Shown: positions 1 through 5,216 of the stretch, piece after piece
Position numbering within the stretch: the first letter of the stretch is position 1
How the letters are laid out: every line of letters begins with the position of its first letter
Assembly: GCA_030043595.1 (NCBI GenBank)
Contig: JASHXJ010000442.1
Location: 1-6,471 of the forward strand
Length of the DNA stretch: 6,471 nt
Reading direction: 5' to 3'
From: Trebonia sp.
Lineage (GTDB): Bacteria > Actinomycetota > Actinomycetes > Streptosporangiales > Streptosporangiaceae
The notes under the pieces: generated by a model
Database searches by the model: none
Told to the model about the DNA's origin: nothing
The model's input: the letters and a program-made list of their open reading frames with translations, nothing else
Translations under genes and position numbers: made by a program

Positions 1-741
1 GTGCGCTTCCTTGGCGGTGGCGAACGCGTGAGTGGCGCCGAAGACGCTGGTGGCCATCTCGCGCTTGAACTCGACCGGGTCCACCACGACCACGTTCTTC
101 GCCCCGGCGAACCGCGCGCCCTGCACCGCGTTGCTGCCGACGCCGCCGGCGCCGAAGATCACCACGGTGTCGCCTGCCTGCACCCCGGCCGCGTGCACGG
201 CGGACCCCCAGCCGGTCGGCACCCCGCACCCGACCAGGCTCAGGATCTCCCACGGGATGTCCTGGAAGTCCTCCCGCAGCGGCACCGTGGCCCACTCCGA
301 GACGACCGCGTACTGGGAGAACGTGCCGAGCGTGCAGAAGCCGCCGATGTCCGTGTCGCCCTCGTGGAACCGCCACGTGCCGTCCTCGAACATGCCCGTG
401 CCGGCGTTGAGTCCCTTGACGCACATGTTCGAGTGCCCGGTCGAGCACGGCCGGCAGGCGCCGCAGGCCGGGATGTACGAGCAGACGATCTTGTCGCCCG
501 GCTTGACGCGCCGTACGTCGGGGCCGACGGACTCGACGATCCCTGCGCCCTCGTGCCCGCCCACGACCGGCAGCCGGATGGGGGCGTCGCCGGTGGTGAT
601 GTGGTCGTCGGAGTGGCAGAGCCCGGCGGCCATCAGCTTGACACGGACTTCGTGCGCCTTCGGCTCGTCGAGCTGCAGGTCGACGATCTCCCAGCCGACG
701 TGCGGGGCCCGGGCGATGGCGGCGCGGGTGGTGATGCTCAT
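1..741 (-). CDS. NDMA-dependent-type zinc alcohol dehydrogenase, second tandem copy (3' end cut by window edge)
   Basis: First 247 residues of a medium-chain (MDR) zinc alcohol dehydrogenase; the family is about 370 residues, so roughly the last third lies beyond the left edge. Seen: catalytic-zinc ligands C42 (in GLCHSDDH) and H63-E64 (GGHEGAG), structural-zinc cysteines C93, C96, C99 and C107, a third catalytic cysteine C172 in GCGVPTGWGSA, and the Rossmann motif GAGGVG at 197-202 with acidic D221 after the second strand, which favours NAD(H). The GVPTGWGSAV and VQGARFAGA motifs match the actinobacterial Rxyl_3153/TIGR03989 family, whose members are linked to the redox cofactor mycofactocin and often hold NAD tightly. 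The ATG at 741-739 follows a GGAAGGGA stretch about 10 nt upstream. It lies 28 bp after the paralogue at 770-1879, so the two are probably one transcript. Versus that copy it has about 3 extra residues before C172 and one after KREMA. Substrate unknown. Confidence 0.93.
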   Translation of the reverse strand, partial: MSITTRAAIARAPHVGWEIVDLQLDEPKAHEVRVKLMAAGLCHSDDHITTGDAPIRLPVVGGHEGAGIVESVGPDVRRVKPGDKIVCSYIPACGACRPCSTGHSNMCVKGLNAGTGMFEDGTWRFHEGDTDIGGFCTLGTFSQYAVVSEWATVPLREDFQDIPWEILSLVGCGVPTGWGSAVHAAGVQAGDTVVIFGAGGVGSNAVQGARFAGAKNVVVVDPVEFKREMATSVFGATHAFATAKEAH

Positions 742-769
742 CTTCTGACGTTCCCTTCCCGGACAGGTC

Positions 770-1879
770 CTAGTGCTCGTGGATGATCACGCCGCGGATG
801 TTCTTGCCGTCGAGCATGTCCTGGTAGCCCTCGTTGATCTCGTCGAGCTTGTACCGGCGGGTGATCAGCTCGTCCAGCTTGAGCTCGCCGGCCTGGTACA
901 GGCCGATGAGGAGCGGCACGTCGGACAGCGGGTTGCAGCCACCGTAGATCGAGCCCTGGACCCGGCGCTGGTAGCCGATCAGCATGCCGGGGTTCTCGTT
1001 GATCATGCCCCTGCCGACCGCGGTGACCGTGACCTGGCCGGTCTTGCCCACGACCTGGATGGCGTTCTTGATCACCTCGTCGTGCAGGATGCCGACCGTG
1101 ATGATCGCGCGGTCGGCGAGCTCGCCCCAGGTGGTCTGGACGACGAACTCACGCGCCTCCTCGGCGGTGGCGAAGGTGTGCGTGGCACCGAACACCTTGG
1201 CCATCTCCCGCTTGAACGGCACCGGGTCCACCACGACCACGTTCTTCGCGCCGGCGAACCGGGCGCCCTGCACCGCGTTGCTGCCCACGCCGCCCGCGCC
1301 GTAGATCACCACGGTCTGCCCGGCGCGCACGTCGCCGGCGCGGACCGCCGAGCCCCAGCCCGTCGGCACCCCGCAGGCCACGAGCGCGGCGACGTCGAAG
1401 CCGATCTCGTCCGGGATCTTGATGACGGAGTACTCGTGCACCACCGCGTACTGGGAGAACGTGCCGAGCACGCACAGGCCGCCGAAGTCCTCGCCGCCCT
1501 GGTGGAACCGGAACGTGCCGTCAGGGAACAGCCCGGTGCCGGCGTTCTTGCCCGCGTCGCACAGGTTCTGGCGGCCGGTCGCGCAGTACCGGCACTTGCC
1601 GCAGGCGGGGATGAACGAGCAGGTCACGTGATCGCCGACGCTGACCCGGGTGACGCCTTCGCCCACCGCTTCCACGATGCCGGCGCCCTCGTGCCCGCCG
1701 ACCACCGGCAGGCGCATCGGCGCGTCGCCTTTCTGGATGTGATCGTCGGAGTGGCACAGGCCGGCGGCGAAGAACTTGACCCTGATCTCGTTGGCCTTCG
1801 GCTCGTCCAGCTCAAGCTCAGTGATCTCCCACGGCTGGCCGGGCACCCGGCAGACCGCGGCTCGCGTGATGATGCTCAT
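770..1879 (-). CDS. NDMA-dependent-type zinc alcohol dehydrogenase, first tandem copy (complete)
   Basis: Complete 369-residue MDR zinc alcohol dehydrogenase, a normal length for the family; it should interconvert an alcohol and an aldehyde in the cytoplasm. Seen: catalytic-zinc C42, H63-E64 and C169 (ACGVPTGWGSA); structural-zinc C93, C96, C99, C107; Rossmann GAGGVG at 194-199 followed by D218. The C-terminal part carries QGSIYGGCNP and INEGYQDMLDGKNIRGV, typical of the Rxyl_3153/TIGR03989 group tied by genome context to mycofactocin. No mycofactocin biosynthesis gene is in this window. The chosen ATG (1879-1877) has a GAGGAAGGG ribosome site 5 nt upstream and starts MSIITRAAV, matching the neighbour's MSITTRAAI. 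The open frame continues up to 2116, but that extension resembles nothing in the family. Hand alignment gives roughly two thirds identity with the copy at 1-741. It is the promoter-proximal gene of the pair. Substrate unknown. Confidence 0.95.
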   Translation of the reverse strand: MSIITRAAVCRVPGQPWEITELELDEPKANEIRVKFFAAGLCHSDDHIQKGDAPMRLPVVGGHEGAGIVEAVGEGVTRVSVGDHVTCSFIPACGKCRYCATGRQNLCDAGKNAGTGLFPDGTFRFHQGGEDFGGLCVLGTFSQYAVVHEYSVIKIPDEIGFDVAALVACGVPTGWGSAVRAGDVRAGQTVVIYGAGGVGSNAVQGARFAGAKNVVVVDPVPFKREMAKVFGATHTFATAEEAREFVVQTTWGELADRAIITVGILHDEVIKNAIQVVGKTGQVTVTAVGRGMINENPGMLIGYQRRVQGSIYGGCNPLSDVPLLIGLYQAGELKLDELITRRYKLDEINEGYQDMLDGKNIRGVIIHEH

Positions 1880-1948
1880 GTGGACCCTTCCTCGGATGGC
1901 TGCGGGCGACCGCCGGCACGCGGCGGCGACGGGCGGCAGGCCCGCGGC

Positions 1949-1962
1949 TAATCCATAATCCA
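1949..1962. repeat. Perfect tandem repeat of TAATCCA (2 copies)
   Basis: Two directly abutting copies of TAATCCA (1949-1955, 1956-1962). This is an AT-rich island in otherwise GC-rich DNA, about 70 bp upstream of the alcohol dehydrogenase start. It could be an operator or contain the -10 element. Confidence 0.8.
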
Positions 1963-1990
1963 CCGCCCGCGGCGCTGGCGCCACCGCCCG
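1960..1990. repeat. Direct repeat of CCACCGCCCG, 21-bp period
   Basis: Exact 10-bp copies at 1960-1969 and 1981-1990, placed on the same face of the helix. Between them lies a small dyad, GGCGC-TG-GCGCC (1971-1982). A binding site for a regulator of the downstream dehydrogenases is plausible. Confidence 0.75.
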
Positions 1991-2020
1991 TCTCGACTCG
2001 TACAATCCGCGGGCGGAAAT

Positions 2021-2048
2021 TTGGTTGCCGCGGCCAAGGAGCCGCGGC
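2021..2048 (-). terminator. Possible terminator hairpin after the alpha/beta hydrolase
   Basis: On the minus strand GCCGCGGC (2048-2041) and GCCGCGGC (2034-2027) can pair as an 8-bp stem around a 6-nt loop, TCCTTG, followed by AACCAAATTT, a tract with few U residues. It sits about 160 bp past the hydrolase stop codon. Because GCCGCGGC is itself a palindrome, the element is both a direct and an inverted repeat. The lack of a real T-run leaves the terminator call weak. Confidence 0.3.
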
Positions 2049-2056
2049 GCAGGGCC

Positions 2057-2078
2057 GTCCGGGAGCCAGGTCCGGGAG
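2057..2078. repeat. Direct repeat of GTCCGGGAG, 13-bp period
   Basis: Exact copies at 2057-2065 and 2070-2078, separated by CCAG. A shorter GTCCG recurs at 2092-2096, at the edge of the 35-bp palindrome. The role is unknown. Confidence 0.7.
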
Positions 2079-2093
2079 GGGAGCAAGCACGGT

Positions 2094-2128
2094 CCGTTCG
2101 GGATAATGAAAATCATCTGTCCGAACGG
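2094..2128. promoter_or_regulatory. 35-bp concentric palindrome, candidate operator
   Basis: Two perfect dyads share one centre at position 2111. The outer arms are CCGTTCGG (2094-2101) and CCGAACGG (2121-2128); the inner arms are ATGA (2106-2109) and TCAT (2113-2116) around AAA. The 4-bp spacers between arms do not pair. The AT-rich core stands out from its surroundings. The element lies 215 bp upstream of the alcohol dehydrogenase start and 83 bp past the hydrolase stop. It looks more like a dimeric protein-binding site than a terminator, since neither strand has a T-run after it. Confidence 0.5.
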
Positions 2129-2210
2129 GCAGTGGCTTCACTTCCGCGTCAGCCTGGCTCTGGCTGGGAGAGACCGGTACCGCCGGGCGCGCCCTGCCGG
2201 CTGCGTGGCG

Positions 2211-2909
2211 CTAGCTGATCGAGATCGCGGCCTGGTCGATCAGGTCGGCGATCGCGGCTGGCTGTGACGCGAGCGAGGCATGGCTGGCGGCGAGCTCGAC
2301 CGTGTGCTGCGGCTTCATGCGCTCGGCCATCTGGCGCTCGCTGTCCGGGTGAATCATGCGGTCGTCCGCCGACACCTGGTACCAGGCCGGCTTCGTGCGC
2401 CACGCCGGGTCCGAGATGGTGTCCCCCGCCGTCGATCCGACCGGCGCCTTCTGCGTCACGGCCATCACGAGCGCCTCATCGGCGGGCAGGTCCTGGCAGA
2501 AGCTCTCCCGGAACTTGTCCTGCCTGATCCAGACAAAGCCGTCGGAGTCTGGCGCGATATTCCCGGCCGCCGCGGCCTGGGCCACCCGCCAGTCGCCGAT
2601 CTGGGCGACGCTCTCGCCGGCGTCGGGAGCGAACGCGGCCACGTACACGAGCCCTGCGACGTTCGGCAGGTCTCCGGCCTGGGTGATCACCGCCCCGCCG
2701 TAGGAGTGGCCGACGAGCAGGACCGGCCCGTCGACCTGCCTGACCATCTTCCGCGTGCGCTCGGCGTCGTCCCGCAGCGACGTCAAGGGGTTCTCCACGG
2801 CGTGCAGCGAGTCGTAGCCACGCCGGTTCAGATCGACGATGACCTTGGCCCAGTGCGCCGCGCCACCCCAGAAGCCATGGACGAGCACGATGCTCGGCTT
2901 GCCGCTCAT
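2211..2909 (-). CDS. Alpha/beta-fold hydrolase (serine esterase type)
   Basis: Complete 232-residue cytoplasmic alpha/beta hydrolase without signal peptide. Seen: oxyanion-loop motif HGFWGG at 11-16, nucleophile elbow GHSYGG at 67-72 with S69, a probable acid in SADDR (D183, alternatively D182), and the general-base H210 in ASHASLAS. The cap region (about 95-170) is short. This matches small esterase-like hydrolases common in Streptomyces and relatives, distantly related to EstC-type esterases and plant methyl esterases; the substrate cannot be deduced. The ATG at 2909-2907 has a strong AAGGAG site 5 nt upstream. The gene is transcribed divergently from the 2-hydroxyacid dehydrogenase at 2963, so a shared control region is likely. 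The 331-bp gap after its stop argues against simple cotranscription with the alcohol dehydrogenases, although read-through is possible. Confidence 0.93.
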   Translation of the reverse strand: MSGKPSIVLVHGFWGGAAHWAKVIVDLNRRGYDSLHAVENPLTSLRDDAERTRKMVRQVDGPVLLVGHSYGGAVITQAGDLPNVAGLVYVAAFAPDAGESVAQIGDWRVAQAAAAGNIAPDSDGFVWIRQDKFRESFCQDLPADEALVMAVTQKAPVGSTAGDTISDPAWRTKPAWYQVSADDRMIHPDSERQMAERMKPQHTVELAASHASLASQPAAIADLIDQAAISIS

Positions 2910-2962
2910 ACCTTCTCCTTTGCCCCGTACCCCGCCCCGGTGAGTACCACGGGAAATACCCT
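2910..2962. promoter_or_regulatory. 53-bp divergent start region of hydrolase and 2-hydroxyacid dehydrogenase
   Basis: Both start codons face away from this short gap, so the two promoters must overlap here or lie inside the opposite gene. It holds the hydrolase ribosome site (AAGGAG, 2920-2915), three CCCCG units (2923-2939) and a small dyad, GGG-AAATA-CCC (2951-2961), directly before the GTG start at 2963. No clear -35/-10 pair was found. Confidence 0.45.
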
Positions 2963-3997
2963 GTGAGCGTGCGGAAGATCGCGATCCTCGACGATTACAT
3001 CGGCGTCGCCCTGGAGTACGGCGACTGGTCGGCGCTGCCCGGCGACGCGGAGATCACCGTTTACCGGGAGGCGATCCCGCCGGAGCGGCTCGTCGCCGAG
3101 CTGGCCGGCTACGAGGTCGTTGTCATCACCCAGCAGCGGGCGCGGTTTCCCCGGGCGGTGCTCGAGGGCCTGCCCAGCCTGAAACTGCTCGTCTGCAACG
3201 GGCGGACGAGCAACGTCGTCGACCACCAGGCCCGGATCGAGCGGGGAATCCTGCTCTGCGGCACCGCCGAGACCAGCCGGGACGCTGCGGCGCGTCCGGT
3301 CGGCCACGCGGTAAGGCCGGGCCTGCCCGCGCCGTCGGAGATGGCCTGGGCGCTCATCTTCGCTGTCGCCAAGCGGACCGGCGTCGAGGACCGGGTCATC
3401 CGCGCCGGCGGCTGGCAGACCGGGTTCCCTGTCCCGCTCGGCGGAAAGACGCTGGGCCTGCTCGGCGCGGGCCATCTCGGCGGCGCGATGGTCCCTGTGG
3501 CGAAGGCGCTCGGCATGGACGTGATCGCGTGGAGTCAGAACCTCACGCGGGAGCGCTGCGCCGAGCTGGGCGTGACGAAGGTTACGAAGGATGAGCTGCT
3601 GTCGTCGGCGGACGTCCTCGGGGTCTTCCTCGTCTTCTCCGAGCGCTCGCGCAACACGCTGCGCGCCGAGGACCTGGCCATGATGAAGAAGGGCGCCATC
3701 GTGGTGAACATCTCCCGCGGCCCGATCATCGAGGAGCGGGCCCTCATCGAGGCGCTCCGCTCCGGCCACCTCGGCGGCGCAGGCCTCGACGTCTTCGACC
3801 GCGAGCCGCTCCCCGCCGGTCACCCCTTCCGGTCCCTGGACAACGTCGTCGTCACCCCGCACGTCGGCTACGTCACCGAGGAACTCTTCCGCACCGCCTG
3901 GCAGCGCATGGCGCAGGACGTCGCCGCCTACCTCGCGGGGTCGCCGATCCGCGTCGTCACCGACCCCGCCGACTGCCCGCCGATGGCGCCGCAGTAG
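2963..3997 (+). CDS. D-2-hydroxyacid dehydrogenase family protein
   Basis: Complete 344-residue protein of the NAD(P)-dependent D-isomer 2-hydroxyacid dehydrogenase family (phosphoglycerate, glyoxylate and lactate dehydrogenase relatives), which reduces 2-oxo acids or oxidises D-2-hydroxy acids. Seen: cofactor loop GAGHLG at 168-173, then WSQN at 190-193, with no acid after the second strand, which hints at NADP(H). Catalytic residues are R252 (NISRGPI), E281 (DVFDREPLP) and H300 (TPHVGYVTEE). The N-terminal substrate domain begins IAILDDYIGVAL, as in actinobacterial members. Residues about 102-124, between CGT and SEMAW, are some 15 longer than family members I remember. The start is GTG at 2963, with only a weak GGGAAA upstream; a GTG at 2969 is an alternative, and a leaderless transcript is possible. 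It is divergent from the hydrolase and convergent with the lactate-monooxygenase-like gene. Substrate unknown. Confidence 0.92.
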   Translation: MSVRKIAILDDYIGVALEYGDWSALPGDAEITVYREAIPPERLVAELAGYEVVVITQQRARFPRAVLEGLPSLKLLVCNGRTSNVVDHQARIERGILLCGTAETSRDAAARPVGHAVRPGLPAPSEMAWALIFAVAKRTGVEDRVIRAGGWQTGFPVPLGGKTLGLLGAGHLGGAMVPVAKALGMDVIAWSQNLTRERCAELGVTKVTKDELLSSADVLGVFLVFSERSRNTLRAEDLAMMKKGAIVVNISRGPIIEERALIEALRSGHLGGAGLDVFDREPLPAGHPFRSLDNVVVTPHVGYVTEELFRTAWQRMAQDVAAYLAGSPIRVVTDPADCPPMAPQ

Positions 3998-4004
3998 GCC
4001 GGCA

Positions 4005-5189
4005 TCAGCGCACCCGGCGCAGGGCGTCGCGGTCGAGGGCGGCGACAGACGGGTAGCCGTCGACGGCCATGAGCAGGTCCAGTTCGGCAAGGATGCAGCG
4101 CAGTACGTGCTCGATCCCCGCCTGGCCGCCGACCGCGAGGCCGTACGCGTACGGCCGCCCGATGGCCACCGCCCGCGCGCCGAGCGCCAGCGCGATCATC
4201 ACGTCGGCCCCGCTGCGCACGCCGGAATCGAAGATCACCGGCACGTCCCCGGCAGCATCGACCACGCCGGGCAGGCAGTCCAGGGCCGGCAGGCCCCCGT
4301 TCGCCTGGCGGCCGCCGTGGTTGGAGCACCACAGGCCGTCCACTCCGGCGTCCACCGCCCGGCCCGCGTCCTGCGGTGCGCAGATGCCCTTGAGCAGCAG
4401 CGGCAGCGAGGTCAGTGACCGCAGCCACGGCAGATCATCCCAGGACAGCCGCTGATTGCCGAACAGCAGCGCCCACTGGCCGGTGGCCGCCTGCATATCT
4501 TCCTCCGGCGGTACCGCCAGGCGGCTGCGGAACACCGGATCGCTGGTGTAATTGGCCAGGCACAAGCCCCGCAGCTGCGGGAAGCTCGCCAGCGCAAGAT
4601 CGCGTGGCCGCCAGCCCAGGGTCAGCGTGTCCAGCGTGACCACGATCGCCGAGAACCCCGCGGCCTCGGCCCGGCGCACCAGGCTCTCGCACAGCTCCCG
4701 GTCAGCGGGCGGATAGAGCTGGAACCAGCCAGGGGTGCCGCCGAACTCCGCGGCGACCGTCTCCATCGGATCCTGCGACAGCGTCGAGGCGACCATCGGC
4801 ACGCCGCTCGCAGCCGCGGCACGCGCGGACGCCAGGTCGCCGTGCGCGTCCTCGGCGCACAGCCCGATCACCCCAACCGGCGCCAGCAGCAGCGGCGTCG
4901 GCAGGCGCCGCCCGAACAGCTCCACCGACACGTCCCGCTCCGCCGCAGCCGCCAGCATCCGCGGCAGCAGTCCCCAGCCGTCAAAGGCACGCACATTCGC
5001 GCGCTGGGTCCGCTCGTTCCCGGCCCCGCCCGCCACGTACGACCACATCTGCGCCGACATGACCTTCTCGGCCTGCCGCTCTAGCTCGGCGTACGACATC
5101 GGCAAAGCCGGACGCTTGCCGCTCAGCCCGTCGAGATAAACGCCGAACTGCCAGTCACCGTAGTTAGCCACCCACCGATTCAAGCGCAC
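4005..5189 (-). CDS. Lactate 2-monooxygenase-like FMN-dependent alpha-hydroxyacid oxidising enzyme
   Basis: 394-residue TIM-barrel flavoprotein of the FMN alpha-hydroxyacid oxidase family, closest in memory to Mycobacterium smegmatis lactate 2-monooxygenase, which turns L-lactate and O2 into acetate, CO2 and water. Seen: LPMSYAELE and SYVAGGAGNE (Y51), APVGVIGLC (103-111), FQLYPP (Y159), TLDT-x3-GWRPRDL (D187, R194), RGLCLANYTSDPVF, K267, catalytic SNHGGRQANGG (H291, R294) and phosphate-binding DSGVRSG and GRPYAYG. G106 aligns with the glycine associated with monooxygenase rather than plain oxidase behaviour in that enzyme. No signal or membrane segment is visible. The GTG at 5189 is the longest start, but an in-frame GTG at 5171 begins VANYGDW and aligns with the first residue of the mycobacterial protein; neither has a clean ribosome site. 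The gene begins 27 bp after the LLM gene. The exact 2-hydroxy acid is unproven. Confidence 0.9.
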   Translation of the reverse strand: MRLNRWVANYGDWQFGVYLDGLSGKRPALPMSYAELERQAEKVMSAQMWSYVAGGAGNERTQRANVRAFDGWGLLPRMLAAAAERDVSVELFGRRLPTPLLLAPVGVIGLCAEDAHGDLASARAAAASGVPMVASTLSQDPMETVAAEFGGTPGWFQLYPPADRELCESLVRRAEAAGFSAIVVTLDTLTLGWRPRDLALASFPQLRGLCLANYTSDPVFRSRLAVPPEEDMQAATGQWALLFGNQRLSWDDLPWLRSLTSLPLLLKGICAPQDAGRAVDAGVDGLWCSNHGGRQANGGLPALDCLPGVVDAAGDVPVIFDSGVRSGADVMIALALGARAVAIGRPYAYGLAVGGQAGIEHVLRCILAELDLLMAVDGYPSVAALDRDALRRVR

Positions 5190-5191
5190 CC

Positions 5192-5210
5192 TCGGCCCGG
5201 GCCGGGCCGA
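5192..5210 (-). promoter_or_regulatory. Hairpin at the junction of the LLM and lactate-monooxygenase-like genes
   Basis: A perfect inverted repeat, TCGGCCCG (5192-5199) and CGGGCCGA (5203-5210) with a 3-nt loop, fills most of the 27-bp gap. On the minus-strand transcript it would form an 8-bp, almost all G-C stem ending 2 nt before the GTG at 5189. It ties up part of the only GAGG-like stretch there. It may act as an intra-operon attenuator, an RNA-stability element or a block to translation. No T-run follows. Confidence 0.6.
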
Positions 5211-5216
5211 AAGGCG

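Larger units (their letters stand above)
1930..2016 (-). promoter_or_regulatory. Presumed promoter/operator region of the alcohol dehydrogenase pair
   Basis: Located 50-140 bp before the first alcohol dehydrogenase ATG. It holds four copies of the heptamer CCGCCCG or its complement: CGGGCGG at 1930-1936 and 2010-2016, CCGCCCG at 1963-1969 and 1984-1990. The two inner ones belong to a perfect 10-bp direct repeat CCACCGCCCG (1960-1969 and 1981-1990) spaced 21 bp, about two helical turns. Between outer and inner copies is a perfect AT-rich tandem repeat, TAATCCA twice (1949-1962). On the minus strand this reads TGGATTATGGATTA and could contain a -10 element (GATTAT, 1960-1955), giving a leader of about 70 nt. 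No convincing -35 is visible at 17 bp. The promoter role is inferred from position. Confidence 0.45.

Noticed and set aside
1..786. Long plus-strand open frames opposite the alcohol dehydrogenases (1-786, 773-1951)
   Set aside because: They mirror the minus-strand codons, and their products are Asp/His/Val/Arg-rich strings without any family motif, while the minus frames give complete zinc-enzyme signatures.
1880..2116. N-terminal extension of the complete alcohol dehydrogenase up to 2116
   Set aside because: The extension has no similarity to the family, a strong ribosome site precedes the ATG at 1879, and the paralogue starts at the equivalent residue.
2094..2128. A true Zur or Fur box at the palindrome core
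   Set aside because: TGAAAATCAT matches only one half of the 15-bp TGAAAATCATTTTCA-like pattern I recall; the other half (CTGTC) does not, so only a generic operator is claimed.
2021..2267. Small plus-strand open frames in the 1880-2210 gap and into the hydrolase gene
   Set aside because: No ribosome site, Arg/Pro/Gly-rich composition expected of random high-GC frames, and they run through the palindrome and repeats.
2906..4090. Large minus-strand frame opposite the 2-hydroxyacid dehydrogenase
   Set aside because: It is the mirror frame of a gene with intact catalytic Arg, Glu and His. Its product is low-complexity Asp/Arg/Gly/Ala and it would overlap the hydrolase start and the lactate-monooxygenase-like gene.
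4005..5189. Mycofactocin maturation enzyme MftD (also an FMN hydroxyacid-oxidase relative)
   Set aside because: It would fit the mycofactocin-type dehydrogenases, but SYVAGGAGNE, the GWRPRDL and RGLCLANYTSDPVF motifs and the C-terminal SNHGGRQANGGLPALDCLP region follow lactate 2-monooxygenase and not MftD as I remember it.
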